DNA of 64,000 bases, from the NCBI GenBank assembly GCA_963751795.1, contig CAVVVI010000004.1, positions 310,001 to 374,000 of the forward strand, written 5' to 3'. A program made the position numbers and the translations under genes. Each line of letters starts with the position of its first letter. Position 1 is the first letter of the stretch. Positions 1-8,967 of this stretch are shown piece after piece. Under the pieces are notes generated by a model, which made no database searches, was not told where the DNA came from, and saw only the letters and a list, made by a program, of their open reading frames with translations. The DNA is from BOG-908 sp963751795 (GTDB lineage: Bacteria; Pseudomonadota; Alphaproteobacteria; Acetobacterales; Acetobacteraceae).

Positions 1-1883
1 AGTGCGTCGCCGTTGACGGCGAAGTTGTTGTCGATGGTGGCGTGCAGGTATTCGGCCGAGACGTAGGGGCGCCAATGCGGGCCGGCAAGCAGGCCGATTT
101 CGCCGTCCAGCCCGCGCGAGGTTTGGCCGCCGGCGTTGATGGTGCTGCCGATCACCGTGTTGACCAGCGTGGTGACCTGCCGGTTGGTGAAGTTGTAGTT
201 GAACGCGGTAAGCGAGGCGGTGATGCGCGGGTTCTGGTAGCGGATGCCGGCTTCTTCGGAGATCGAATATTCGTCGCGCGGGGCGACGCCGCGGGTGAGC
301 TGGTCGCCGAACACGTCGTACGTGTCGTAAAGCGCGTATTCGGTGGGTGAGCGGAAGTTCGTTGTGGCGTCAATGAAGAGCTGGATTTGCGGCGTGAGCT
401 GGTAGCGGGCGGCCAGGCGCGGCAGCGGCTGGGCGCTGTTCAGCCCGACGCGGTATTGCGGGCCGGGCAGGCTGTTGGTGCCCGCGCGGTTGACCATGGC
501 GAACTTCAGCCCGGCATCGATGCGCAGGCGGCCGCCGAGCAGGCTGAGCGTATCGCCGACGAACAGGATGTTGGCCTGTTCGCGCGTGTGCGCCGCCTGG
601 GCGGACAAGGTTCGGCCGTCGGCGGTTTGGATCAGATAGGGGCGGCCCTGAATCGAGGCTGGGTCGCCGTTGGCGCCGACCGGGGTGAAGGGTTGCGGGT
701 CGTCGTCGTCGGCGTAGTCGTACCACCAGCCGGCGACGATGCGGTGCGGGCCGAGCGTGGCGATCAGCTCGTTAGTGACGCCGGCGCGATATTGGTTGCC
801 GATATAATCGGCCAGCACGAGGTGCTGGCCCTGTGCGTCGGCGGGCCCGGGAATGTGCACCGGGGCGAGCGGCTGGGTGCCGAGATACAGCTCCGCCTCG
901 GGCAGCGTGGTGCCGTAGGGCGAGTTGCCGTAGCCGTGTTCGAAATACGGCGTGGATTCCAGCGCCAGATTGTCGGCCAAAGTGAGATGTGTGGGCGCGC
1001 TCACCTGTTCGTCGTGCCAGGTCTGCGCGAACAACTTCCAGTAATTCGTGTCGCCGGGCGTGAAGTGCGCGTCGTAATTGTTCGAGCGGCCATAGGCCAA
1101 CCACGATGGCAGGCTCGGCATGGGATACGAGCTGAGGATGGCGTCGTGGTAGGAGCCGGCGACGGCGATGCGGTTGCCGTCGCCCCAGCTGTCGGTGAGC
1201 TTGAAATCGACGTGCTGGCGGTGGTCGTTGCCGGCGCCGCGGGCGTTGCTGGTGACCGTGTCGGAATAAGACGCGAAGGCGCGGGCGTTGGTGCCGGCGA
1301 TGGCGCCGCTGTCGAGGCGGATGAAGGCGCGGCCTTCGTGGTAGGAGCCGAACGAGCCGGATAAATAGCCGCCGCGTTGCTCGAGCGGGTCGCGCAGATC
1401 GAGCGTGATCAGGCCGGCGCCGGCGTTGACCGTGGGTGTGTCGAGATCGGCCGTGCCCTGTTGCAAGCTGACGCTGCGAATGTTCTCGCTATCGACCCAT
1501 TGCGACGGGTAGCCGCTGTAATAACCGACGTCGTTGACCGGGGCGCCTTCGACCAGATAGGCGATCTCGTCGCCGCCCAGGCCGCGCACGGCGATGTTGA
1601 TGCCGGGTGAGAGGCCATACGGGTCGGATGTGGAGACGTTCGCACCGGGGGCGAGGCGGAGCGCTTCGAAGGCGTTGGTGGTGGGTGCCTGCCGGGCGAT
1701 GAAGGCGGCGCCGATCGTGCTGCGGGCGGCGGCACCATCCTGCCTGGCGATCAGGCCGGCGCCGGGGGCGGCCGCGGCCAGGGCGGCGTGGCGGGCGCGC
1801 ACGACGAGCTGTTCGACGGCGGAGGGCTCGGCGGCGCGCGCCGTGCCGGCGGCCATGGCGAGCAGTAGCAAAAAGGCGCGCAT
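1..1883 (-). CDS. TonB-dependent outer membrane receptor, riboswitch-controlled, partial at the window edge
   Basis: Outer-membrane beta-barrel transporter energised by TonB. It starts at the ATG complementary to 1881-1883, after an AGGGGAA ribosome site, with a short signal peptide (MRAFLLLLAMAAGTARA). The plug domain follows, with the typical stretches INIAVRGLGG and AYLVEGAPVNDVGYY; the barrel shows AARYQLTPQIQLFID and FRSPTEYALYDTYDVFGDQ. The frame is open to base 1, so about 627 residues are present and the last barrel strands with the C-terminal aromatic residue are missing. A TPP riboswitch lies directly upstream on the same strand, and a ThiXZ-type ABC transporter with a kinase lies above that. 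Thiamine or a thiamine precursor is therefore the likely cargo. The family call is firm; the substrate is inferred from regulation and context. Confidence 0.9.
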   Translation of the reverse strand, partial: MRAFLLLLAMAAGTARAAEPSAVEQLVVRARHAALAAAAPGAGLIARQDGAAARSTIGAAFIARQAPTTNAFEALRLAPGANVSTSDPYGLSPGINIAVRGLGGDEIAYLVEGAPVNDVGYYSGYPSQWVDSENIRSVSLQQGTADLDTPTVNAGAGLITLDLRDPLEQRGGYLSGSFGSYHEGRAFIRLDSGAIAGTNARAFASYSDTVTSNARGAGNDHRQHVDFKLTDSWGDGNRIAVAGSYHDAILSSYPMPSLPSWLAYGRSNNYDAHFTPGDTNYWKLFAQTWHDEQVSAPTHLTLADNLALESTPYFEHGYGNSPYGTTLPEAELYLGTQPLAPVHIPGPADAQGQHLVLADYIGNQYRAGVTNELIATLGPHRIVAGWWYDYADDDDPQPFTPVGANGDPASIQGRPYLIQTADGRTLSAQAAHTREQANILFVGDTLSLLGGRLRIDAGLKFAMVNRAGTNSLPGPQYRVGLNSAQPLPRLAARYQLTPQIQLFIDATTNFRSPTEYALYDTYDVFGDQLTRGVAPRDEYSISEEAGIRYQNPRITASLTAFNYNFTNRQVTTLVNTVIGSTINAGGQTSRGLDGEIGLLAGPHWRPYVSAEYLHATIDNNFAVNGDA

Positions 1884-1936
1884 CGCATCTTCCCCTGCGA
1901 CGCGAGGAGATGATTCGGGGGCACGATGGCTGTGCG

Positions 1937-2082
1937 TCCTCCACCATTCCCTACGCCGGCATGATCCGGATCAGGTTCCCCGGTGCGGCGCTGGGCCGTC
2001 CCGGCAGGGTTACCGTGCTGCAGCGCCCTGCGGGCGCGGCCAACGGTGTCTCAGCCCCTTGCGGGGCACCCCTTGGTAAGGC
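1937..2082 (-). promoter_or_regulatory. TPP (THI-box) riboswitch
   Basis: Read on the minus strand, the conserved THI-box elements occur in order: GGGGTGCC, then GGCTGAGA (near 2050-2056), a GC-rich variable hairpin, then AACCTGATCCGGATCATGCC and CGGCGTAGGGA (about 1948-1978). These are the signature loops of the thiamine pyrophosphate aptamer. It sits between the kinase stop at 2124 and the receptor ATG at 1883, with about 55 nt left for an expression platform that includes the receptor's ribosome site. It most likely lowers receptor translation or transcription when TPP is abundant. A kinase-receptor readthrough transcript would also pass through it. Confidence 0.95.
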
Positions 2083-2123
2083 TGCTTTTCGGGAGCCGTG
2101 GCGCGCGTGTCAATGGCGGCGGG

Positions 2124-3243
2124 CTAGGCGGGCTCGGCCAGGCTGTGCAGCAGGCGCCGGCCGGCGGGGCCGGCAAACCAGGCGGCGTGGCCGAGCAGGA
2201 AGCCGGCATAGGCGAGATCGGCGTCGGCGGGAGCGCGGGCGATGGCGTGGAAATAGGCCAGCTCCGACAGCGCGAAATCGACGTGCACGACGGGCAGCAT
2301 GCGCGGCAGGGCGGCGCGTTCGGCGGCGGGCAGCGGACGGACGGCCTGGTAGCCGGCGAGCAGGGCGTGGGCGAGATGCGGGTGGGCGATCTCCTGGCGG
2401 GTGGGTGCCAGATCGAGCCAGGCAATGGCGTTGCGCTCGATGGCGGTAGCCAGGTCGTAGAGAGCGCTGGCGCGGTTGCAGAGGCCGAAATCGAGGACGG
2501 CGGAGACGGTGCCGTGCTGCCAGAGCAGGTTGGAGGCGTGGCAATCGCCATGCACCCAGAGCGGTGGCAGGGCGGCGATATGCGGGTGCAGGGCGCGGTG
2601 GGCGGGGAGCAGGGCTGCCTGGATGTCGGTCTGCCATGGGCGGCCAGCCAGGGCGGCGCGCAAGGCGGCGTCGTGGCCGAGCCGGGCGGTAATGGCGGCG
2701 GCCAGATCGGGGGCGTGCAGCAGGGCGTCCGAGGCCACGATCAGGCGGGTCTGGCGGGAAGGGGCGGGGTAGCCGGCGGCGGCTTCGTGCAGGCAGGCCA
2801 GCGCGGCGCCGATGGCGTGGGCGTCCGTCACGCTGCGGGCCGGGGTCCAGGAATGGGCGTCGCGGTAAGTGTCGTGGCCGGGGGCGATCGACGTGCACCT
2901 CGTAGGTGCGGGCGCCGGCTTGCGTGACGGTGGCGCCGTCCTGGGTGGCCAGCACGGCCGCGGTGGCGGCGCCGCGGGCGCGCAAATGGGCGATGAAGGC
3001 GTGTTCCTCGAGCAGGTCGGCCAGGCTGCGCACCCGGGCATCGTGGCGTTTGACGTAGACGGGCCCGGCGGCACATTCGGCGATGCCGCTGGCGGCGAAC
3101 GGCCTGGCGCTGTGCCAGGCGAGGCCGCGGAAGCCGGCGGCATCCGGGTAGCGGGCCAGCACGGGCGCCAGCTCGGCGGGCGTGAGCGGCGGCCAGACGG
3201 GGGCGGCGAGTTGGCCTGCCAGGCCGTGCGCCCGGTGGCTCAT
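2124..3243 (-). CDS. APH/ThrB-fold small-molecule kinase, probably thiamine salvage; one frameshift
   Basis: Protein-kinase-like phosphotransferase of the aminoglycoside phosphotransferase/choline kinase/homoserine kinase II fold. Brenner's loop LWVHGDCHASNLLW and the metal-binding VLDFGLCNRASALYDLAT are intact. The ATG at 3243 overlaps the permease stop by 4 bp. The N-terminal part (MSHRAHGLAGQLAAPV through ARTYEVHVDRP) and C-terminal part (GHDTYRDAHSW to the stop) lie in different frames. Deleting one base of the five-G run at 2880-2884 joins them into about 372 residues. Placement in a ThiXZ/TPP-riboswitch locus suggests phosphorylation of thiamine or a precursor, as ThiK does, but nothing in the sequence proves the substrate. 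I treat the frameshift as a probable sequencing insertion. Confidence 0.75.
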
Positions 3244-3968
3244 TCCGGCGCCCAGGCGAGCAGGCGGGCGAGCAGGCGGTCGGTGGCCCACCACAGCCCG
3301 ACCGTCATGGCCGACAGGACGAGCAGGGCGGCGAACATAATATCGGTGCGGACGCGGGCATTGGCGTTGAGCATGAGGAAACCCAGCCCGTTCGATGCGC
3401 CCACCCACTCGCCGATGACGGCGCCCACCGGGGCCCAGCAGGCGGCCACGCGCAGACCGGCGCCCAAAGCGGGCAGGGCGGCGGGCACGCGGACGGCCAG
3501 CAGCACGCGCCAGGGCCGCGCGCCCATGCTGGCGGCCAGATCGAGCCAGCCTTGCGGCACGCGGCGCAGCCCGTCGTAGAAGGCGGACAGGACGGGGAAG
3601 AAGATCACCGTGGCGGCGACGGCCGCCTTGCTGGCGATACCGAAGCCCAGCCAGAGCACGAGCAGCGGGGCCAACGCGAATACCGGCACGGCCTGGCTGA
3701 TCAGCAGCACCGGCAGCAGCCAGCGCCGCACCCGGGCGGAGAGGGCGACCAGCAAGGCGGCGGCCATGCCGAACGCCACGCCGGCGGCCAGGCCGAGCAG
3801 CGTCTCCAGCAGGGTGGTGAGCGTGGCGGCGGCCAGCGCGCCGCGCTGCGTCCATAGCGCACGGGCGACGGCTGGCGGGGCGGGCAGCAGGTAGTCGGGC
3901 ACACCGAGGCCGGCCTGGATGGCCCACCAGGCGGCGAGCAGGCCGGCGCAGGTTGCCAGGCGCCTCAT
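3240..3968 (-). CDS. thiX: ABC transporter permease, ThiX-like (thiamine/HMP uptake)
   Basis: Inner-membrane permease of 242 residues with about six hydrophobic segments, of the SsuC/ThiX type in the BPD_transp_1 family. The cytoplasmic EAA-type loop is visible at DLAASMGARPWRVLLAVRVP. The run GEWVGASNGLGFLMLNAN near residue 188 is typical of hydroxymethylpyrimidine/thiamine ThiX permeases. Its ATG overlaps the ATPase stop by 4 bp and its stop overlaps the kinase start by 4 bp, so the three are translationally coupled. No periplasmic ThiY-like binding protein is present in the locus. Nitrate/sulfonate/taurine permeases are the main alternative; the downstream TPP riboswitch favours thiamine. 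Confidence 0.8.
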   Translation of the reverse strand: MRRLATCAGLLAAWWAIQAGLGVPDYLLPAPPAVARALWTQRGALAAATLTTLLETLLGLAAGVAFGMAAALLVALSARVRRWLLPVLLISQAVPVFALAPLLVLWLGFGIASKAAVAATVIFFPVLSAFYDGLRRVPQGWLDLAASMGARPWRVLLAVRVPAALPALGAGLRVAACWAPVGAVIGEWVGASNGLGFLMLNANARVRTDIMFAALLVLSAMTVGLWWATDRLLARLLAWAPE

Positions 3969-4687
3969 TCCGGGCCGCCCAGCAGCATGCGCAGCAGGGC
4001 GCCTTGCGCGTGCAGCATGGCCGGATCATCCACCGCGCGCGGGGTGGCGCCGCTGAGCGGCAACGGTGGGCCGATGGTGGCGGGGAAGCCGGCCATCACC
4101 AGCACGCGGTCCGCCAGGCGGCAGGCTTCCAGCGGGTCGTGGGTGATCAGCACGGCGGTGCGGCCGCGCAGCAGGCCGGCTGCCAGCGTCTGCATGCGGG
4201 TGCGGCTGAGTTGGTCGAGGGCGGAGAACGGCTCGTCCATCAGCACCACGGGCCGGTCCTCGTACAGCGTGCGGGCGAGGGCCACGCGCTGGCGCATGCC
4301 GCCGGAGAGTGTGGCGGGCAGGGCGGCGGCCTGGCCGGGCAGGCCCACGGCATCGAGCAGCGCCAGCCCGCGGGCCGGATCGGGCGCCTCGCCGCGCAGG
4401 CGGGCGCCGAGCATGACGTTGCCGAGCGCCGGCAGCCAGGGCAGCAGCAGATCGTCCTGGCCCATATAGGCGACCAGGCCGGTGAGCGGCGCGCCGGCTT
4501 CGGTGGCCACCCGGCCTTGGGCAGGCACGAAGCCGGCCAGCACGCGCAGCAGGCTGGTTTTGCCGACGCCGCTGGCGCCCAGCAGCGCGGTGAGCTGGCC
4601 CGCGGGCAAAGCCAGGCTGAGACGGTCGAACAGGCGGCCGGCGCCGAAGCGCAGGGTGAGCTGGTCGATGATGATGCCGGGGCCCAT
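3965..4687 (-). CDS. thiZ: ABC transporter ATPase, ThiZ-like
   Basis: Nucleotide-binding subunit of 240 residues. Walker A is GASGVGKTS (about residue 37), the Q-loop is YMGQDDLLLPW, the signature is LSGGMRQRVALAR, Walker B is PVVLMDEPFSALD and the switch His lies in LITHDPLEA. It is the first gene of the minus-strand uptake operon and is divergent from the dehydrogenase at 4880. The 190 bp between them show no second THI-box, so the only riboswitch I see governs the receptor. It should hydrolyse ATP to drive the ThiX-like permease. Substrate assignment rests on context. Confidence 0.8.
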   Translation of the reverse strand: MGPGIIIDQLTLRFGAGRLFDRLSLALPAGQLTALLGASGVGKTSLLRVLAGFVPAQGRVATEAGAPLTGLVAYMGQDDLLLPWLPALGNVMLGARLRGEAPDPARGLALLDAVGLPGQAAALPATLSGGMRQRVALARTLYEDRPVVLMDEPFSALDQLSRTRMQTLAAGLLRGRTAVLITHDPLEACRLADRVLVMAGFPATIGPPLPLSGATPRAVDDPAMLHAQGALLRMLLGGPE

Positions 4688-4879
4688 GTGGCGGCCGTTC
4701 TACGGAGCGGCGGCAGGGCGCGGAAGGGGCTGGGTGGCGCGCCCCGTCACGCGGTTGTCAGCCGGCTTGCGGCAGGGGTGCGACCAACCGCGCGTGCAGC
4801 GCGGCGTTGCAGGGGCGCGATGGCCGGAGGCTGCGCCGGCGAATTTGAGCGCGACCCAATTCACGACAGGAGTTTCAAG

Positions 4880-6049
4880 ATGCGTGCACTCTGCTGGCAT
4901 GGCAAAGGCGACATACGCTGCGACAGCGTTGCAGACCCGACGATTGAGGATGCGCGCGACGTCATCCTGAAAGTGTCGAGCTGTGCGATCTGCGGCTCGG
5001 ACCTGCATCTGATGGACGGCCAAATGCCCACGATGGAGAGCGGCGACGTGCTCGGCCATGAGTTCATGGGCGAGGTGGTCGAGGTGGGTTCGCCCAACCA
5101 CAAGCTGAAGAAGGGCGACCGCGTTGTGGTGCCGTTCAACATCAATTGCGGCGAGTGCCGGCAGTGCAAGCTGGGCAACTGGTCGTGCTGCCTCAATTCC
5201 AACCGCAATGCGGCGATGGCGGCCAAGGTGCAGGGCTACGCGACGGCCGGGCTGTTCGGCTATTCGCATCTGACCGGCGGCTATTGGGGCGGGCAGGCGG
5301 AATACGTGCGGGTGCCGATGGCCGATGTGGGCCCGATGAAGGTGCCCGAGGGCATGTCGGACGAGCAGGCGCTGTTCCTGAGCGACATCCTGCCGACCGG
5401 CTGGCAGGGTGCCGTGCACTGCGACATCGAAGGCGGCGACACGGTGGCGATCTGGGGCGCGGGCCCGGTGGGGCTGTTCGCCATACGATCGGCCGTGATC
5501 ATGGGCGCCGAGCGCGTGGTTTCCATCGAGAGCGTGCCGGAGCGCATAGCACTGGCGGCCAAGGCGGGGGCGACCGACCACATCAACCCGGAGAAGGAAG
5601 ACGTGCTCGAGCGGATCAACGAGATCACGCATGGGCAGGGTGCGGATTCGGTGATGGATTGCGTGGGCATGGAAGCCCATGGCGGCCACGGGATCATGGG
5701 TGCGATCAGCGCGGTGCAGGCGACGCTCACGTCGATGCAGCGGCCGTATGCGCTCGAGCAGATGATCATGGCGGTGCGGCCTTGCGGCAATGTGTCGGTT
5801 CCCGGCGTTTATTCGGGGCCGGTTCCGCTGAACATGGCGGCGATCGTGCAGAAGGGGCTGACGATCAAGTCGGGCCAGACGCATGTGAAGCGCTACATGG
5901 AGCCGCTGGCCAAGATGATCCAGGAGGGCAAGATCGACCCGACCTTCCTGATCACGCACCGCAGCAGCAAGCTCGAAGACGGGCCTGAGCTGTACAAGAC
6001 GTTCAGGGACAAGAAGGACGATTGCGTGAAGGTGGTGTTCCACCTGTAG
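4880..6049 (+). CDS. Zinc-dependent alcohol dehydrogenase, glutathione-independent formaldehyde dehydrogenase type
   Basis: Medium-chain dehydrogenase of 389 residues. Catalytic zinc ligands are visible in SCAICGSDLH and GHEFMGEVVEVG, and the structural zinc lobe in NCGECRQCKLGNWSCC. The Rossmann motif is AIWGAGPVGLFA near residue 190. The long insert after the coenzyme domain and the line GADSVMDCVGMEAHGGHG are typical of the FdhA-like subgroup, which oxidises small aldehydes or alcohols with NAD. The ATG at 4880 follows an AGGAG site at 4867-4871. It stands alone on the plus strand, between the divergent thiamine operon and the convergent cobT. The exact substrate cannot be read from sequence. 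Confidence 0.85.
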   Translation: MRALCWHGKGDIRCDSVADPTIEDARDVILKVSSCAICGSDLHLMDGQMPTMESGDVLGHEFMGEVVEVGSPNHKLKKGDRVVVPFNINCGECRQCKLGNWSCCLNSNRNAAMAAKVQGYATAGLFGYSHLTGGYWGGQAEYVRVPMADVGPMKVPEGMSDEQALFLSDILPTGWQGAVHCDIEGGDTVAIWGAGPVGLFAIRSAVIMGAERVVSIESVPERIALAAKAGATDHINPEKEDVLERINEITHGQGADSVMDCVGMEAHGGHGIMGAISAVQATLTSMQRPYALEQMIMAVRPCGNVSVPGVYSGPVPLNMAAIVQKGLTIKSGQTHVKRYMEPLAKMIQEGKIDPTFLITHRSSKLEDGPELYKTFRDKKDDCVKVVFHL

Positions 6050-6090
6050 GAGCGGCGTGAGGGCGGAGTTCGCGCTCCGCCCTCGTTGTT

Positions 6091-7968
6091 CTAGGCGATG
6101 ATGGCGGAGCGCTCGATGCTGGCGCGCATCCAGGCTTCCGCCGCATCGTCGTCGAACAGTTCGGAGAGTTTCTTCATCATCGTGCCGCCCAGTTCCTCGG
6201 CGTCCACGATGGTGACAGCGCGGCGGTAGTAGCGCGTTACGTCGTGGCCGATGCCGATGGCGATGAGCTCGACGGTGTCGCGCGATTCGATCTCGTGGAT
6301 GACCTGGCGCAGATGGCGTTCGAGGAAATTGCCGGGGTTGATGGACAGCGTGCTGTCGTCCACGGGCGCGCCGTCGCTGATGACCATCAGGATGCGGCGG
6401 TGTTCCGGCCGGGCCATCAGGCGGCGATAGGCCCAGAGCAGGGCCTCGCCGTCGATGTTCTCCTTCAGCAGGCCTTCGCGCAGCATCAGGCCGAGATTCT
6501 TGCGGGCGCGGCGCCAGGGCGAGTCGGCGGATTTGTAGACGATGTGACGCAGATCGTTGAGGCGGCCGGGATTGCGCGGCTTGCCGGCCTGCACCCAGGC
6601 GTCGCGGCTCTGGCCGCCCTTCCAGGCGCGGGTGGTGAAGCCCAGCACTTCGGTTTTTACCGCGCAGCGTTCCAGCGTGCGGGCCAGGATATCGCCGCAC
6701 ATGGCGGCCACCGTGATCGGACGGCCGCGCATGCTGCCGGAATTGTCGATCAGAAGGGTAACGACAGTGTCGCGGAATTCGGTGTCGCGCTCGTGCTTGT
6801 AGCTGAGCGACTGCATGGGATTGACGATGACGCGGGCCAGCCGGCCGGCATCGAGCATGCCCTCCTCCAGGTCGAACTCCCAGGCGCGGGTCTGCTGGGC
6901 CATCAGGCGGCGCTGCAGGCGGTTGGCCAGGCGGGAGACGACGCCCTGCAGATGCTGCAACTGCTGGTCGAGCTGCTGGCGCAGGCGGGACAGCTCGTCG
7001 GCGTCGCACAGATCCTCGGCGGCGATCTCCTCGTCGAAGGCGCGGGTGAACGTCTTGTAGTGGCCCTCGGTGTCCTCGTCCGGGCGCTCGCGGCGGGGCT
7101 GCGGGCCGGCGGGGCGGTCCTCGCCCTCGGCGCCGGCGGCGTCTTCGTCCTCGCCTTCGCCGGTCTGGTCTTCGGCCTGGTCGCCGCTCATCTCTTCGGG
7201 CGCGGCCGAAAGCGCGCTCTCGCTCTCGGACTGCTTCTGGCCCTCGGTTTCGGTGCTGTTGTCCTGCGCGCCGCTCTGCTCGCCGGACTCCTCCTTCTGG
7301 TCCTCGCTCTCCTGCTGGTCGGCCTCGCTTTCGGCTTCGGCCAGGTCGAGTGCGGCGAGCAGTTTGCGGGCGGCGCGGGCGAACGCGTTCTGGTCGTGCT
7401 TGGCCGAGGCGAGTTCGGCGAGCGCGAGGTCGGCCTTGTCGCCCAGGCCCTCGCGCCAGAGGTTGAGCACAGCGCGGGCGGCTTGGGGCGAGGTCTCGCC
7501 GCTCATCGCCTCACGCGCCAGCAGGGCCAAAGCGGCGCTGGCGGGCAGCTGGTCGCGCCTGGTCATGCGCTCCAGCCCGTCGGCCTCGACGGTGTCGGCC
7601 AGGCGGGCGCGCAGGTTGGCGGCCACGCCGGCCATGTAGCGGCCGCCCACCACCTCCACGCGCGCCTGTTCCAGCGCATCGTAGATCGACCTTGCGTCGC
7701 GTTCGGCCGGGCTGCGGGCGGCGTGGACCGCGTCGTCGTGATGGCGCAGGCGGAGCGCGGCGCTGTCGGCGGCGCCGCGCAGGCGGGTCATCTCGGCGGC
7801 GGGCAGAGCGCGGGTGGGGACGGGCAGGCGGGCACGTTTGCCGGTGACGCCGGAGGGGCCGGGCTGGAAGGCGACCTGCACGTCGGGCGCCTGGGCCATG
7901 GCGCGCAGCGCGCCGGCGGTGGCGCGTTTGAAGTCTTCGCTGCGGGTGTCTTTGTTGGTGCCGCTCAT
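6091..7968 (-). CDS. cobT: Cobaltochelatase subunit CobT
   Basis: Component of the aerobic cobaltochelatase CobNST, which inserts cobalt into hydrogenobyrinate diamide during B12 synthesis. It has 625 residues. An N-terminal helical domain is followed by a very acidic, Gln/Glu/Ser-rich linker (about residues 215-305). The C-terminal von Willebrand A domain carries the MIDAS motif LLIDNSGSMRGRP near residue 408, with VISDGAPVDDST and AIGIGHDVTRYY after it. The usual partner cobS is not adjacent; the upstream neighbour is a GNAT gene. The start chosen is the ATG at 7968 (MSGTNKDTRSEDFKRA). Longer in-frame upstream sequence crosses the hairpin repeat and is not protein-like. Confidence 0.93.
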   Translation of the reverse strand: MSGTNKDTRSEDFKRATAGALRAMAQAPDVQVAFQPGPSGVTGKRARLPVPTRALPAAEMTRLRGAADSAALRLRHHDDAVHAARSPAERDARSIYDALEQARVEVVGGRYMAGVAANLRARLADTVEADGLERMTRRDQLPASAALALLAREAMSGETSPQAARAVLNLWREGLGDKADLALAELASAKHDQNAFARAARKLLAALDLAEAESEADQQESEDQKEESGEQSGAQDNSTETEGQKQSESESALSAAPEEMSGDQAEDQTGEGEDEDAAGAEGEDRPAGPQPRRERPDEDTEGHYKTFTRAFDEEIAAEDLCDADELSRLRQQLDQQLQHLQGVVSRLANRLQRRLMAQQTRAWEFDLEEGMLDAGRLARVIVNPMQSLSYKHERDTEFRDTVVTLLIDNSGSMRGRPITVAAMCGDILARTLERCAVKTEVLGFTTRAWKGGQSRDAWVQAGKPRNPGRLNDLRHIVYKSADSPWRRARKNLGLMLREGLLKENIDGEALLWAYRRLMARPEHRRILMVISDGAPVDDSTLSINPGNFLERHLRQVIHEIESRDTVELIAIGIGHDVTRYYRRAVTIVDAEELGGTMMKKLSELFDDDAAEAWMRASIERSAIIA

Positions 7969-7997
7969 GTTTCGGTCCGGACGGGGGGAGTAGGAAG

Positions 7998-8051
7998 GCC
8001 TTCTTTTTTGAAAAAAAGAAGCAAAAAACTTTTGGTTGGGCTGTCGCGCCG
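7998..8051 (+). repeat. Dispersed AT-rich double-hairpin repeat, copy 1
   Basis: Contains CTTCTTTTTTGAAAAAAAG followed by GCAAAAAACTTTTGG and a tail GGGCTGTCGCG. The core can fold as a long A/T stem closed by CTTC/GAAG and a second short stem. It lies between the GNAT stop at 8079 and the cobT start at 7968, so it may act as a terminator. Related copies occur near 9306, 17275, 18350, 20900, 54352 and 56890. Confidence 0.8.
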
Positions 8052-8078
8052 TCTCGCGGAGATTTGGGTGGTGGGGGG

Positions 8079-8543
8079 TTATGGGAAGGGGAGGTTGGGG
8101 CGGATCATGGTTAGGGTGGGGATGCTTTGGGTGCCGATGCGGGTTTCCGTGCGTTCTACGGTGCGAAAGCCTTGGCTGGCATAGAAGGGTTCGGCTTGCG
8201 GGCTGGAGAGGCAGTGGAAGGTGTGGATGCCTGCGGTAAGGGCTTGCTGGCGGCAGGCCTGGTAGATGGCAGCGGCCAGGCCTTGCCTCAGCCAGGCCGG
8301 ATGCGTGGCGAAATGGCGGATGTGGCCGATGCCCGGTTCGGCCTGGCCGGGCGGATGCGGCGTCCAGCCGCCGCAGGCGACGATCTGGCCGGTGGGCGTT
8401 GTGTGCACGAAATAGGTGCCTGAGGCGAGCAAAGCAGGGTTGGCGCGGGCCATGCTGGGCGCGGCTTGTGATTGTGGGAACGCGCTTGCCAGCACGACGG
8501 TGATGGCGTCGGCGTCGTTGGGCCGGGCGATGCGGGGTGGCAT
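8079..8543 (-). CDS. GNAT-family N-acetyltransferase
   Basis: Protein of 154 residues with the GNAT fold. The acetyl-CoA pyrophosphate loop is THPAWLRQGLAAAI, close to the canonical Q/RxxGxG/A pattern, preceded by GIGHIRHFA (strand beta4) and followed by FYASQGFRTVERTETRI near the C terminus. The start is the ATG at 8543 (MPPRIARPNDADAIT); more upstream codons are low-complexity and unlikely to be coding. The family is clear. The acceptor substrate (amine, peptide N terminus or small metabolite) cannot be inferred. It is on the same strand as cobT but separated from it by the repeat, so co-transcription is doubtful. Confidence 0.8.
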   Translation of the reverse strand: MPPRIARPNDADAITVVLASAFPQSQAAPSMARANPALLASGTYFVHTTPTGQIVACGGWTPHPPGQAEPGIGHIRHFATHPAWLRQGLAAAIYQACRQQALTAGIHTFHCLSSPQAEPFYASQGFRTVERTETRIGTQSIPTLTMIRPNLPFP

Positions 8544-8775
8544 GGATGCCTCGGGTTTGGTGCTGGTGGAACGGGTGAGCGGGCCGTTGTTTGCAGCGGG
8601 CCGTTCGAAAACTGACAGCGGCGGGACTGCGCGGGGGCGTTGCGCGCTGGTGATGTGTTTGGCGATGACTTGGTAACCAGCGGCTTGTCGAGCCACGCCA
8701 TTCGCGGCGGGCCAAACCGCGGTGTTCAGCGAATTGATTACGAGCGCTGATCGCTTGTCGTGAGAGGGGGAACCG

Positions 8776-8967
8776 TCAGACGGATCTTCCAGGCCACCTG
8801 ACGTAAGCGAGGGTCCAGAGCCCGATCAGGTTCACGAAGGGAATCAGGTAGAGGGGTGCCCACCAGGCGCTGTAGCCTGTGCGGCGCAGGACACGACCGA
8901 CCGGGTACAGATAGGCAAACAGGAAGCCTGCAAGAACAAACCAGTGCCAAATCGGTAGGGCGAACAT
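8776..8967 (-). CDS. Small two-helix inner-membrane protein
   Basis: A 63-residue hydrophobic protein with two membrane segments, IWHWFVLAGFLFAYLYPVG and WWAPLYLIPFVNLIGLWTLA, joined by a basic loop RVLRRTGYS. A good GGAGG ribosome site lies upstream of the ATG at 8967. The pattern of an RxTGYS loop followed by W-rich and PxVNLIGLW stretches recurs in short conserved membrane proteins of unknown function in proteobacteria. I know of no assigned role. It stands alone, with about 230 bp of non-coding DNA downstream before the GNAT start. Confidence 0.7.
   Translation of the reverse strand: MFALPIWHWFVLAGFLFAYLYPVGRVLRRTGYSAWWAPLYLIPFVNLIGLWTLAYVRWPGRSV

Noticed and set aside
4688..4879. A second TPP riboswitch ahead of thiZ
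   Set aside because: Neither CTGAGA nor the CTGATCCGGAT-type element is present on the minus strand of this interval.
6244..8184. 646-codon plus-strand frame over cobT
   Set aside because: It is the complement of the CobT coding frame, with low-complexity translation; CobT has all family motifs.
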